This document shows, piece by piece, positions 1 to 8,990 of a stretch of 64,000 bases of DNA. This stretch comes from Mucilaginibacter sp. KACC 22773 (GTDB taxonomy: Bacteria > Bacteroidota > Bacteroidia > Sphingobacteriales > Sphingobacteriaceae). How positions within the stretch are numbered: the stretch's first letter is position 1; the number at the start of each line of letters is the position of its first letter. The notes under the pieces are model-generated. The model was given only the letters and a program-made list of their open reading frames with translations, was not told the origin of the DNA and did not search any database. The stretch lies in the NCBI RefSeq assembly GCF_028736215.1, contig NZ_CP117883.1, positions 4,030,001 to 4,094,000 of the forward strand. Direction: 5' to 3'. The position numbers and the translations under genes were made by a program.

Positions 1-2
1 AG

Positions 3-1142
3 GCGGTGAGAATATGCGCAGGCGGTTTGCAAAAGCTGGGTATACAAAACGAAGTTGTTAGTGTAGACGAAGACATTTTTAACAAAACAGACATCTTTCT
101 TCAGCACGCATTAGGCCCGGCAGCAAACGCCTGGCATTATAGCAAATTATTATTGCCGTGGCTTTCTGCCAATATTACCCGGTTTGATGTTGTAATAGTT
201 CACGGCCTTTGGTTGTATCATGGTTTCGCCGTTTATAAAGCATTTAACGCGTTAAAGACAAGCGGTATTAAACCAAAACTATTTGTGATGCCTCATGGCA
301 TGCTTGACCCCTATTTTCAACGGGCAAAAGGCCGGAGGATAAAAGCAATCAGGAATGTAATTTATTGGAGCTTAATTGAAAAAAAACTTATTAATAGCGC
401 AGATAAAATTTTATTTACATGCGAAACTGAGCTAATTCTTGCCCGGCTGCCTTTCTGGCCATATAAACCAAAATCTGAGACTGTTGTTGGCCTGGGGGTA
501 ATAGCTCCCCCCGCCTACAATGTAAAAATGGCTGATATTTTTAAAAACTCGGTACCAGGATTGAGTGATAGCCCTTATTTACTTTTTCTCAGCAGGATAC
601 ATGAAAAAAAGGGAGTAGACTTAATTATCGATGCATACAAACAAATCGTCGAAGGCCAATTAAGTTCAATAAACGCTAAGGTTAGCAACCTACCCAAACT
701 TGTAATTGCCGGCCCGGGCCTCGACAGTAATTATGGAATACAAATGCAACAAACAGTTGCCGAATCGACACTCCTAAAAAACCTTGTTTATTTTCCGGGT
801 ATGCTTACCGGCGAGGCCAAATGGGGAGCATTTTACGGGTGCGAGGCGTTTGTGCTGCCAAGTCATCAGGAAAACTTTGGAATAGCTGTAGTGGAAGCTT
901 TAACATGTAATAAGCCGGTGCTCATATCAAACCAGGTAAACATCTGGCGCGAGTTATGCGAAGCCGGTGGTGCATTGGTTGCCGACGATAATAAAACCGC
1001 GACTTATGATATGCTTAGTACCTGGCAGAAGTTATCATTAGTAGAAAAACAAAAAATGGGAGTTAACGCCCGGCGTTGCTACGACCAACATTTTGAAGTG
1101 AATGCAGTCATCAATCGTTTTCAAGAGGTTTTATTCAATTAA
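3..1142 (+). CDS. Glycosyltransferase family 4, N-terminus cut by window edge
   Basis: Retaining GT-B glycosyltransferase that would transfer a sugar from a nucleotide-sugar donor in exopolysaccharide assembly. The reading frame is open to the left edge. The first possible start, a GTG at base 6, lies just before the segment ICAGGLQKLG, which in GT4 proteins follows a glycine-rich loop; the true start is therefore probably upstream of the window. The donor-binding half starts near SRIHEKKGVD (about residue 197 counted from base 6). The GT4 E-x7-E signature is seen in PSHQENFGIAVVEAL (about residues 285-300). It is followed 45 bp later by a WcaF-like acetyltransferase in the same orientation, so it is probably in one operon. 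The acceptor and sugar cannot be told from sequence. Confidence 0.9.
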   Translation, partial: AVRICAGGLQKLGIQNEVVSVDEDIFNKTDIFLQHALGPAANAWHYSKLLLPWLSANITRFDVVIVHGLWLYHGFAVYKAFNALKTSGIKPKLFVMPHGMLDPYFQRAKGRRIKAIRNVIYWSLIEKKLINSADKILFTCETELILARLPFWPYKPKSETVVGLGVIAPPAYNVKMADIFKNSVPGLSDSPYLLFLSRIHEKKGVDLIIDAYKQIVEGQLSSINAKVSNLPKLVIAGPGLDSNYGIQMQQTVAESTLLKNLVYFPGMLTGEAKWGAFYGCEAFVLPSHQENFGIAVVEALTCNKPVLISNQVNIWRELCEAGGALVADDNKTATYDMLSTWQKLSLVEKQKMGVNARRCYDQHFEVNAVINRFQEVLFN

Positions 1143-1187
1143 AAAAGTCCAGGGGCAAAATTGCCCCGACTTAATCATAATCAAACA

Positions 1188-1784
1188 ATGAATATGTTTT
1201 CTTATCATAGCAAGGATAGTGTGGATGGATACTTACGGCCCGTATTTTCATTTTCTAATAAGCTACGAAGGGCCATTTGGAACCTGTGTTGGTCACTATT
1301 GTGCAGATGGACACCCAAGCCGCTGCATAAATGGCGGGTTTTAATTGTAAGAGCATTTGGGGGCAAAATTGGCGATAAAAATATCATCTACCCCGATTGC
1401 AAGATATGGGCTCCGTGGCTACTGGAAACGGAGGATATTGTTACCATTGGCCCGGGGGTCGAGATTTATAATCCCGGTGGTGTTTTTTTGGGCCACCATT
1501 CAATCCTCTCCCAAAACGCTTACCTATGTGGTGCCACCCATGATTATAACACGGCCGATTTTACATATATCATGAAGCAAATAATCATATCGCCCTATTC
1601 CTGGATATGTTCGAAGGCGGTTGTGTTGCCAGGAGTATGTTGTATGGATGGTAGCGTGTTAGGGGCGGCATCGGTAACATCGCGCGATCTGGAGCCCTGG
1701 ACAGTATATGGCGGACACCCGGCCCTGCCTTTAAAAAAACGAACTAACTTTTTAGACAACCTAAACAGCAATCAGGATGAGTAA
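1188..1784 (+). CDS. WcaF-like polysaccharide O-acetyltransferase (LbH fold)
   Basis: Predicted 198-residue left-handed beta-helix acetyltransferase that would acetylate a sugar of the exopolysaccharide from acetyl-CoA. The N-terminal pattern WNLCWSLLCRWTP then LHKWRVLIVRAFGGKIG then KIWAPWLLE is the usual WcaF/colanic-acid-type opening. Imperfect hexapeptide repeats follow (about residues 70-180), including a likely catalytic His in ATHDYN. I prefer the ATG at 1188 (or 1194) over a TTG at 1161, because the family opening begins just after it and the extra residues match nothing. The stop overlaps the next gene by 8 bp, which implies translational coupling. Confidence 0.85.
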   Translation: MNMFSYHSKDSVDGYLRPVFSFSNKLRRAIWNLCWSLLCRWTPKPLHKWRVLIVRAFGGKIGDKNIIYPDCKIWAPWLLETEDIVTIGPGVEIYNPGGVFLGHHSILSQNAYLCGATHDYNTADFTYIMKQIIISPYSWICSKAVVLPGVCCMDGSVLGAASVTSRDLEPWTVYGGHPALPLKKRTNFLDNLNSNQDE

Positions 1785-3486
1785 ACATGATTTCCCTTTT
1801 AATTTCGACCTATGCATCATTGGCAGTGGCCCGGCGGGCATTATCCTCGCTCTTGAATATTCGCGGCTAAACCCTCATAAATCTGTTGTATTGCTTGAAT
1901 ACGGTGTAAGCGGGCAGCCGGCAGAAAACAGCTTAGATAGTTCAATTACAATAACCAATGTTGAAAATCATCACGCTCCTTCGGAGTGTACGAATAAAGG
2001 TTTAGGAGGCACATCTGCAACCTGGGGAGGCCGTTGTGTGATGTATGATGATATCGATTTTATTGACCGCCCAATTTTAAACGGCAACTGTACATGGGAT
2101 AGCACGTTGTTTAACGAAGTTAAAACCTACGCACCGGCAGCCGCCAAATACTTTGAATGCGGAAATGCCGATTTTAATTTGTCGGCCATACCTGGTGTGC
2201 GATATAACACTATAGCCGAAGGGTTTAAACAGGGCATAGTAACCGACAATACATTAGAAAGATACAGTATGCCAACCCGTTTTGGCAAACGTTATGAGAA
2301 CGATATCAAAGCCCAAAAAAACCTGACTTTATTGCAGGGATTTGAAGCCAGGGATTTTTGTGCCCCCAACGAAAATGATATAGTTGAGTACCTGACAGTA
2401 AGAGAAGTAGCTACCAAAATTGAATTCAAAATATCTGCCGGTTCATTTATTATAGCATCAGGCGCCCAGGAAAGCACCAGAATATTGCTGCGTAACACAC
2501 AGCTATTTAACAATTTAGGCAATACACCACAAGCTTTAGGAAAATATTACCAGGGCCATTTATCGGGAAAAATTGCCACCGTTAAATTTTATGGCGATCC
2601 CAAAAAAACAGACTATTCTTTCATAAAACATGCTGATGAAACTTATACAAGGCGCAGATTTCAGTTTTCGACCGATTTTTTAAAGGCAAAAAACCTGTTA
2701 AACACAGCTATATGGCTGGACAACCCTTTATACTTTGATCCTAAGCACCGGAGCGGAGCGATGTCATTTATGTACATGGCAATGATAACTCCGGTACTTG
2801 GCAAAAAACTGGCGCCGCCGGCAATTGCACATTCAATTACCAAAGGTAAAGTAACCAGGGTACCCGCACATATAGGCAATATTATAAAGGGATTACCAAA
2901 TTCGCTGTTAAAACCTGCTGCCATTTTCTATAAGAGGTACTGCGTTAAACGTAAACTGCCCGGTATATTTCTTTACAGCCCTAAAAACACTTATGCATTA
3001 CATTTTCATGCCGAGCAAATACCTTCTGCAAGCAATTGCATGGAACTGGCTGCCGACGGCGAAACCTTACAAATTAATTATTCAGTTACCGATCAGGACG
3101 TTTCGTCGGTGATTGAACTGCACGATGTACTCGATAAGTGGTTAAGAGATTGCGGTTGTGGCGAGCTCGAATATTGGTTTGACAAAAACCAGTTACCTGC
3201 CGCAATTAAAAACATGACTAAAGACGGATTACATCAATCCGGAACGACAAGAATAGCCGACTTTCCTGATAGTGGCGTAGTTGATAAAAACCTGAAGCTT
3301 TGGGGCACCGGCAATGTATATGTATGCAGCAGTTCGGTTTTTCCCACATCCGGGCAAGCAAATCCAACCTTTTTTTTAGGTGCATTTGCTGTACGACTGG
3401 CAAGCCATTTAACTGATGTATCACAAAACAATCTGCAAAATAATCACGAGGCTAATGACGCCGGAGTTTTAATATTACAAAAATGA
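1777..3486 (+). CDS. GMC-family FAD-dependent oxidoreductase
   Basis: A 569-residue flavoprotein of the glucose-methanol-choline family, which oxidises alcohols or sugars with FAD. The FAD-binding Rossmann motif is CIIGSGPAGIILALEYS (about residues 12-28), followed by the family's GGTSATWGG segment (about 75-83). The C-terminal GMC signature is present: LHQSGTTRIADFP (His near 486, the usual catalytic base position), then VFPTSGQANPTFFLGAFAVRLA. There is no signal peptide, so it is probably cytoplasmic. It overlaps the acetyltransferase upstream by 8 bp and the glycosyltransferase downstream by 4 bp (ATGA), so it is an integral member of the exopolysaccharide operon. Its substrate could be a nucleotide sugar or lipid-linked sugar, but that is inference. 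Confidence 0.85.
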   Translation: MSKHDFPFNFDLCIIGSGPAGIILALEYSRLNPHKSVVLLEYGVSGQPAENSLDSSITITNVENHHAPSECTNKGLGGTSATWGGRCVMYDDIDFIDRPILNGNCTWDSTLFNEVKTYAPAAAKYFECGNADFNLSAIPGVRYNTIAEGFKQGIVTDNTLERYSMPTRFGKRYENDIKAQKNLTLLQGFEARDFCAPNENDIVEYLTVREVATKIEFKISAGSFIIASGAQESTRILLRNTQLFNNLGNTPQALGKYYQGHLSGKIATVKFYGDPKKTDYSFIKHADETYTRRRFQFSTDFLKAKNLLNTAIWLDNPLYFDPKHRSGAMSFMYMAMITPVLGKKLAPPAIAHSITKGKVTRVPAHIGNIIKGLPNSLLKPAAIFYKRYCVKRKLPGIFLYSPKNTYALHFHAEQIPSASNCMELAADGETLQINYSVTDQDVSSVIELHDVLDKWLRDCGCGELEYWFDKNQLPAAIKNMTKDGLHQSGTTRIADFPDSGVVDKNLKLWGTGNVYVCSSSVFPTSGQANPTFFLGAFAVRLASHLTDVSQNNLQNNHEANDAGVLILQK

Positions 3487-4367
3487 TATCGGTAATTATA
3501 CTTACAAAAAACGAAGAAACAGACCTGCCTGCGTGCTTAAATTCGTTAACCTGGACAGATGACATTCATGTTCTGGATTCTTTCAGCACGGATAAAACCT
3601 GCGAAATTGCCACGCAACATGGTGCAAAAATTAGCATGAACGCATTTGAAAGCTTCGGGAAACAGCGCAACTTTGCACTCGAAAATATTGTTTTAAAACA
3701 TAATTGGGTACTGTTTTTAGATGCTGACGAAGTTAGTACCCCCGCATTTGCCAATGCTATTAAGTTGGCTATTAACAACGCCGACGAGGAAACAGCCGGC
3801 TTTTACTGTTGCTGGAAAATGATGCTTGAGGGCATATGGCTTAAAAGAAGCGACAACTTCCCTAAATGGCAGCTGCGCTTGTTGCGTAAAGGCCGGGTAA
3901 CTTTTAAAGATTTCGGGCACGGTCAAAAAGAAGATCAGGTAATTGGTAATGTTTTATACATAAAAGAGCCTTATACACATTTTGGTTTTTCAAAAGGGTG
4001 GTCTCATTGGATTGAAAGACATAACCGCTATTCATCACTGGAAGCAATTGCGCGGCTGGATATATGCCCGCCGTTTAAAAACATATTCAGTAAACACGGA
4101 AGTACACGAAATCCGGCGTTAAAATCATGGATGGTCAAAGTACCCGGCTGGCCCTTATTAAGATTTATATATACATACATATTCAGTTTGGGCTTTACGG
4201 AAGGCTTACCGGGACTTATTTATGCTATTAATCTCTCTTTTTATGAGCATATGATTATGATTAAAACCAGGGAAGTTTTATCACAAAGGCATAAAACGTC
4301 TAAAGATATCGGCCAGAATTCTATCGCGATAAGTAAACAAGAATCTCCCGAATTGGAACTCATTTAA
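3483..4367 (+). CDS. Glycosyltransferase family 2
   Basis: A 294-residue GT-A glycosyltransferase. The start MISVIILTKNEETDLPACL and the donor/metal motif LFLDADEV (about residues 77-84) are typical of the WaaE/KdtX-like branch of GT2. The middle GHGQKED and C-terminal hydrophobic stretch (about 215-245) suggest membrane association. Its ATG overlaps the stop of the GMC oxidoreductase (ATGA). Role: addition of one sugar of the exopolysaccharide or a lipid-linked glycan; donor unknown. An 8-bp inverted repeat (CAGGTTTA/TAAACCTG) starts right after the stop, without a T-tract. Confidence 0.88.
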   Translation: MISVIILTKNEETDLPACLNSLTWTDDIHVLDSFSTDKTCEIATQHGAKISMNAFESFGKQRNFALENIVLKHNWVLFLDADEVSTPAFANAIKLAINNADEETAGFYCCWKMMLEGIWLKRSDNFPKWQLRLLRKGRVTFKDFGHGQKEDQVIGNVLYIKEPYTHFGFSKGWSHWIERHNRYSSLEAIARLDICPPFKNIFSKHGSTRNPALKSWMVKVPGWPLLRFIYTYIFSLGFTEGLPGLIYAINLSFYEHMIMIKTREVLSQRHKTSKDIGQNSIAISKQESPELELI

Positions 4368-4559
4368 CAGGTTTACAATAATATCGTCTTTAAAACCGAT
4401 AAACCTGGCTATGAATATGGGCAAGGTAAGCGATTATTGGTCAAAAACCCTTACAAAAGCAATAGTCCATCAGCCATTATATAAATAACAACGGCCATTA
4501 GCATAGGCGACTGGAAGACCAGCACGCACAAGCATTAACTTTATTTGCACTTATATAAA

Positions 4560-5852
4560 ATGACAATTTCAAAAAACAAGAGTGTTATCATTATAGGGAT
4601 AAACTTTTCACCAGAGCTAACCGGTATTGGAAAATATACCGGCGAAATGGTTGAGTGGTTAACCGAAAATAATTTTTTGTGCACAATGGTTACAGCTTTC
4701 CCCTACTATCCTTACTGGCAAACTCAAAAGCCGTATAAAAATCGTTTTTTTAGCCGCGAGACATTAAAGAATGGTAAGTTAAATATTTATCGTTGCCCGC
4801 TGTATGTACCAAAACAACCGAGCGGCTTAAAAAGACTTATTCACGAATTTAGTTTTTTTGTATCGGCTTTTGTGATGGTAATTTACCTGCTTTTTAAGCC
4901 CAAAAAAGACTATATTTTTTGTATTGCTCCGCCTTTTCATCTTGGTTTTTTGGGATTGATATACAGATTTTTCAAAGGAGGTAAAATCATTTATCACATA
5001 CAGGACCTGCAAATTGAAGCGGCCCGAGACCTGCAAATAATTAAATCGGACAAAGCTTTTAAAGCACTGTTCGCGATGGAACGGCTAATCATGAAAAAGG
5101 TGGATTACGTAAGTACCATATCTACCGGGATGCTTAAAAAAATTGCAAAAAAAACCATAAAAGACGTCTTATTCTTTCCAAATTGGGTGGATACAACTGC
5201 ATACTGTCCGCTGTATGATAGTGCAGAAATGAAAATATTGTGGGGATTTCACGAAGACGATAAAATTGTTTTATACTCAGGGAGCATAGGTGAAAAACAA
5301 GGATTAGAAAGCATCCTGACCGTAGCAAAACACCTGGAGTCATCAACGTTTATAAAATTTGTCATTTGCGGAACCGGGCCCTACAAGGAAAAACTCATAG
5401 CAAAGGCAAAAGAGCAAAACATTAATAATGTGTACTTTATGCCGTTACAGCAACCAGATCAATTCAATAATTTTCTTAACATGGCCGATATTCATTTGGT
5501 GCTCCAAAAAAAGAGCGCAAGCGACCTGGTTATGCCCTCTAAACTAACCACTATTTTGGCAGTAGGCGGGCTGGCGCTTATAACTGCCGAACCTGGTACA
5601 AACCTTTTTGAAATTGTTAACGATAACAAAATGGGCGTTGTTATCGACTCAGAAAATCTAAACTCTCTTGAAAATGCTATTTTAGAATTCTGTATTTCAG
5701 ATAACTCAATATTAAAGCTCAACGGACGCAAATACGCGGAAAATTATTTAAACAAGGATAGTATACTTAATAAACTCTTTAATAAGTTAGAAAACCGAAC
5801 GCCTGTTGATATTGACGAAAAACGGCCCCTTGAATACCTGGAATTAAAATAG
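4560..5852 (+). CDS. WcaI-like glycosyltransferase family 4
   Basis: A 430-residue GT-B glycosyltransferase. The N-terminus INFSPELTGIGKYTGEM followed by PYYPYWQ is characteristic of the WcaI/colanic-acid fucosyltransferase-like group. A central hydrophobic stretch (about 95-125) is followed by the donor-binding half with VLYSGSIGEKQGLE (about 235-250). ATG 4560 is chosen over a TTG 15 bases upstream. It stands 190 bp after the preceding gene, so it may have its own promoter. If it does add fucose, the required GDP-fucose route would need gmd (6436) plus a reductase that is not in this window; that link is inference. Confidence 0.85.
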   Translation: MTISKNKSVIIIGINFSPELTGIGKYTGEMVEWLTENNFLCTMVTAFPYYPYWQTQKPYKNRFFSRETLKNGKLNIYRCPLYVPKQPSGLKRLIHEFSFFVSAFVMVIYLLFKPKKDYIFCIAPPFHLGFLGLIYRFFKGGKIIYHIQDLQIEAARDLQIIKSDKAFKALFAMERLIMKKVDYVSTISTGMLKKIAKKTIKDVLFFPNWVDTTAYCPLYDSAEMKILWGFHEDDKIVLYSGSIGEKQGLESILTVAKHLESSTFIKFVICGTGPYKEKLIAKAKEQNINNVYFMPLQQPDQFNNFLNMADIHLVLQKKSASDLVMPSKLTTILAVGGLALITAEPGTNLFEIVNDNKMGVVIDSENLNSLENAILEFCISDNSILKLNGRKYAENYLNKDSILNKLFNKLENRTPVDIDEKRPLEYLELK

Positions 5853-5961
5853 TTGCTCCGATATCAAACAACCAACACTTTTTTAATAATTATAAAAACG
5901 ACAAAAAAACACAACTAATGATGGCGCCTCACGTATAAAGGTTAATTAAAGAGCGAAACAA

Positions 5962-6210
5962 ATGCAACTTTTCTTAACTTGTGCTTCTGTAATGGCTACG
6001 TCCCAAAATCAAAAAGCTTACGTTACCGACATGGAACGTGATCTGACATTTTTCGGTTCGGTAAAATCGTTAACCGAGCATAACGGGATACTCACAATTT
6101 GCATGAGTGAGGTAACTGTTTATGAATACTCTTCATCAAATTACCTGTATCAGGAAGTCGAAATTTCCTTTTCAAGACCAAAAAGTGTTATTCATATAGA
6201 AGAGGCTTAA
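5962..6210 (+). CDS. Unknown small protein (82 aa)
   Basis: A small open frame between the WcaI-like gene and gmd, in the same direction. I do not recognise a family. The protein has no clear signal peptide or membrane helix. It has alternating beta-strand-like stretches (DLTFFGSVKSL, GILTICMSEVTVYEY, YQEVEISFS), which could form a small beta-barrel or sheet. A second in-frame ATG at 5992 would give a 72-residue product starting MATSQNQKAY. Reality is supported mainly by its position in a same-strand cluster and by normal base composition; an untranslated leader for gmd is the alternative. Confidence 0.5.
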   Translation: MQLFLTCASVMATSQNQKAYVTDMERDLTFFGSVKSLTEHNGILTICMSEVTVYEYSSSNYLYQEVEISFSRPKSVIHIEEA

Positions 6211-6435
6211 TTCTAATCTTACTAATTTTTATTTTTATTTTACAATGCTAACTTGTCAGCGTTAACAGCCTTTGCTACAGTGTCGTTAGCCCTGTAATTT
6301 ACCTTGTATTATTGCCACCCATCGAGTCAGCAAGTAAATAAAAACCTCGAAATTTCCTGTTAAAGAAATCCCTTTGTTTGATTACAAGGTAACTACCCCG
6401 CGCAATAAATCTAAATCAATAAAACGCTCCATTTC

Positions 6436-7551
6436 ATGAAGAAAAAAGCATTAATAACAGGTATAACGGGCCAGGACGGCGCCTACCTGGCCGAATTATT
6501 ATTATCAAAGGACTATGAAGTTCATGGTATAAAACGAAGAAGCTCTCTTTTTAACACCGAGCGTATTGATCATTTATACCAGGATCCGCATGATGAAGAC
6601 AGACGTTTCATTATGCATTATGGCGATTTATCCGACTCAACTAACCTGATACGCATTATACAACAGGTTCAGCCGGACGAAATTTATAATCTGGGTGCGA
6701 TGTCTCACGTTAAAGTAAGCTTTGATACCCCAGAGTATACAGCCAATGCTGATGGAATTGGCACCCTCCGGCTCTTAGAGGCTATACGAATTTTGCAACT
6801 CACAAAAAAAACCAGGATTTACCAGGCTTCAACATCAGAGTTATATGGACTGGTACAAGCCGTGCCGCAATCAGAAACTACCCCTTTTTACCCGCGGTCG
6901 CCTTATGCTGTGGCCAAATTGTACGCGTACTGGATAACTGTTAATTACAGGGAAGCATATAACATGTTTGCGTGTAATGGCATCCTTTTTAACCATGAAA
7001 GCCCCTTACGCGGTGAAACTTTTGTTACCCGCAAAATTACACGGGCAGCGGTAAAAATTGCGTTAGGACTTCAAAATAAACTATTTCTTGGAAACCTTGA
7101 TTCGCGGCGCGACTGGGGACATGCCAAGGACTATGTTGAAGCCATGTGGCTTATTTTACAGCAGGATAAACCGGAAGACTATGTAATTGCAACCGGTATA
7201 ACTACAACAGTACGAGATTTTGTTAAAATGGCTTTCGAAGAACTTGGTATAGAAGTAGTATTTAAGGGCGAAGGCGTCGACGAAAAAGGATATGTAGCTG
7301 CCTGCCATAATATGGATTACCTGATTGAAATTGGCAAAGAAATAATCTCTATAGACCCTGCTTATTTCCGTCCGACCGAAGTAGAACTATTAATTGGCGA
7401 TCCAACTAAAGCTATTGAAAAGCTGGGATGGAAAATTAAATACGATTTAAAAATGCTGGTTAATGATATGGTAACATCCGATATTACCCTCTTTGAAAAG
7501 CAAAAGCTACTAAAAGACATGGGATACGAAATTAAAAATCAGTTTGAATAA
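6436..7551 (+). CDS. gmd: GDP-mannose 4,6-dehydratase
   Basis: NADP-dependent short-chain dehydrogenase that converts GDP-D-mannose to GDP-4-keto-6-deoxy-D-mannose, the precursor of GDP-L-fucose and GDP-D-rhamnose. The 371 residues match the usual length. The cofactor motif GITGQDG is at about residues 8-14; STSELYG (about 131-137) and YAVAK (Tyr157, Lys161) supply the catalytic triad. FNHESPLRGETFVTRKITR and SRRDWGHAKDYVEAMW are family hallmarks. No GDP-fucose synthase (fcl) or reductase (rmd) follows, so the second step must be encoded elsewhere. It is separated from the small upstream gene by 225 bp, enough for its own promoter, and ends the exopolysaccharide cluster. Confidence 0.97.
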   Translation: MKKKALITGITGQDGAYLAELLLSKDYEVHGIKRRSSLFNTERIDHLYQDPHDEDRRFIMHYGDLSDSTNLIRIIQQVQPDEIYNLGAMSHVKVSFDTPEYTANADGIGTLRLLEAIRILQLTKKTRIYQASTSELYGLVQAVPQSETTPFYPRSPYAVAKLYAYWITVNYREAYNMFACNGILFNHESPLRGETFVTRKITRAAVKIALGLQNKLFLGNLDSRRDWGHAKDYVEAMWLILQQDKPEDYVIATGITTTVRDFVKMAFEELGIEVVFKGEGVDEKGYVAACHNMDYLIEIGKEIISIDPAYFRPTEVELLIGDPTKAIEKLGWKIKYDLKMLVNDMVTSDITLFEKQKLLKDMGYEIKNQFE

Positions 7552-7554
7552 CTA

Positions 7555-7755
7555 ATCCTTCATATATTGTACTATTTTGATATTGGTGATGAATTTGGTT
7601 TTAATAAGTCTCTCTTTAAATCGCCATATCTTCACTAATCTTTAATGCAATATCCTTGCATAATGTTGCGTTTGCTTCAATAATTTTTGCCCCATCATTT
7701 TACTGATAGCTTTCGTCGACACCTTATTTGCAAGGGTCATTGTGGTTATATTAGA
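7555..7755 (-). pseudogene. Fossil of a tyrosine recombinase (integrase) C-terminus
   Basis: Reading the - strand from 7740, the frame gives MTLANKVSTKAISKMMG followed by KQTQHYARILH and a stop. This matches the C-terminal end of Bacteroidota tyrosine recombinases, including the catalytic Tyr within QHYA and the TLAN..V...SKM.G helix. After the stop a shifted frame continues with KISEDMA, the normal continuation in the family, so a frameshift has occurred. The box with the catalytic Arg and the N-terminal domains are absent or unrecognisable in the bases upstream (7756-7980). It is dead as an enzyme and marks a past mobile element at the border of the exopolysaccharide cluster. Confidence 0.6.
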
Positions 7756-7991
7756 AAAAGCTTCGGTCATTATTCTATTTGAAGCGCCATTTTTGAACTG
7801 GGTTTCCATCTGCATGGGATATTGCAGGATGAGGTAAAATAAGTTTGCATTCCTGCTGCTGTTACTTTATCAATCATCGCCTTCAGCAGATTGGGCAAAT
7901 CAATCTTATAGTCAATACTTTTTGAAAAGTGTTGTCTATACGATTGACAAACCAATATTTTGGTTTTATTTGAAGCATTTGTTCCCCACCT

Positions 7992-8033
7992 AAAAAAAGC
8001 CTGTAAATCGCATGATTTACAGGCTTTTTTTTT
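7992..8033. terminator. Bidirectional intrinsic terminator
   Basis: Perfect 11-bp stem GCCTGTAAATC (7999-8009) with GATTTACAGGC (8014-8024), a GCAT loop, nine T after it and seven A before it. It works on both strands, which suits the convergent gmd (+) and AraC (-) genes. Confidence 0.9.
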
Positions 8034-8081
8034 CCTAAAACCGTTATCTGCTGGACGGATTTAGCGTTTAACTTAATATTT

Positions 8082-8990
8082 TCAACTACTCGCTTTTACC
8101 TTCTTCCTGTACTCATTGGGAGAAGTTCCCATCAGTTTGGTAAACATCCTTGAGAAATAATATTGGTCTTCCACACCCAAAGTAAGGGCAATATTTTTGA
8201 TAGACATTGTAGTAAACGAGATGTACTGACAGGCTTTTTGAACTTTTAGCTGGTTAAAATACTCGATGGGCGAGTAACCCGTTTTTGCCCGGAAAATGGC
8301 CGAAAAATGCGAAGTGGATAACTTGGCAAAGCTGCTTAGGTCATCAAGCCTTATCATGGTATTAACATGATCTTGCATGTATTGAATGGTTTTTTCAACT
8401 ATATCGTTATCGGCAGGTTTGTCGTCAACATGGTTAAACTTATCCTCGTAAATAAGCGAGGATAGGAAATGCGAGAATATCATATTTACATAACGCAGCG
8501 CATCGCTGCTATAGCCTTTCTCCAGGTTAAAACAAATGTCTTCAAACAGTTTTATCCGGTCTTCGTTAAAAGACAGGTATGGCTTGTAATTCTCTGAGTT
8601 TTTCAGGATCAGTTCTACTATAAAAGATGCTATCTCGCCTTTGAAGTGAATCCAGTATATCGTCCATGGTTTATCCATGTTAGCGGCGTACTTATGCGGG
8701 GTGTTGGCAGGTATGGCAATAAATTGCGATGGCGAAACCTCCACCCTTTTCTTGTTGATCTCCAGCCAGCCGTAGCCTTCGGTACAATAAATTATTATAT
8801 GCTGGTTAATGCCGTTGGGGCGCTCGGCGTAATGGTGCCGGGCTTTAGGGTAATAGCCGATATCGGTAATGTAGATTTGTTTGGTAACTAAATCTTTACT
8901 TAAAAAGTTGGTAATGATCTTTTTGGGCAGCACAATAAGCTTTTGCCCTTCAAAACCGTCCCGCCGCCTGATAACTGTACTTTTAGTCAT
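8082..8990 (-). CDS. AraC-family transcriptional regulator with cupin sensor domain
   Basis: A 302-residue one-component regulator. An N-terminal cupin-like ligand pocket (about residues 45-130, with HHYAERPNG, GYGWLEI and AIPANTPHKY) precedes a C-terminal pair of helix-turn-helix motifs (about 195-300). The second ends in the family signature, GVEDQYYFSRMFTKLMGTSPNEYRK. It is cytoplasmic and probably binds a mono- or small oligosaccharide. It is transcribed divergently from the GH-D hydrolase/sugar porter operon across a 380-bp gap, which makes that operon the probable target. Its 3' end meets the bidirectional terminator. Confidence 0.93.
   Translation of the reverse strand: MTKSTVIRRRDGFEGQKLIVLPKKIITNFLSKDLVTKQIYITDIGYYPKARHHYAERPNGINQHIIIYCTEGYGWLEINKKRVEVSPSQFIAIPANTPHKYAANMDKPWTIYWIHFKGEIASFIVELILKNSENYKPYLSFNEDRIKLFEDICFNLEKGYSSDALRYVNMIFSHFLSSLIYEDKFNHVDDKPADNDIVEKTIQYMQDHVNTMIRLDDLSSFAKLSTSHFSAIFRAKTGYSPIEYFNQLKVQKACQYISFTTMSIKNIALTLGVEDQYYFSRMFTKLMGTSPNEYRKKVKASS

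Larger units (their letters stand above)
7552..8081. other. 530-bp gap between gmd and the AraC gene
   Basis: No intact gene is supported. The gap holds the recombinase fossil (7555-7755), about 230 bp of AT-rich sequence with only a short, unrecognised open frame on the - strand (7770-7955), and a strong terminator at 7992-8033. The two flanking genes converge on this gap. Confidence 0.7.

Noticed and set aside
4368..4407. CAGGTTTA/TAAACCTG inverted repeat after the GT2 gene, considered as a terminator
   Set aside because: Loop of 24 bases and no T-tract on either strand; an 8-bp match can occur by chance.
7770..7955. Short - strand open frame between gmd and AraC
   Set aside because: 61 residues, no recognisable family, adjacent to a fossil; not supported as a gene.
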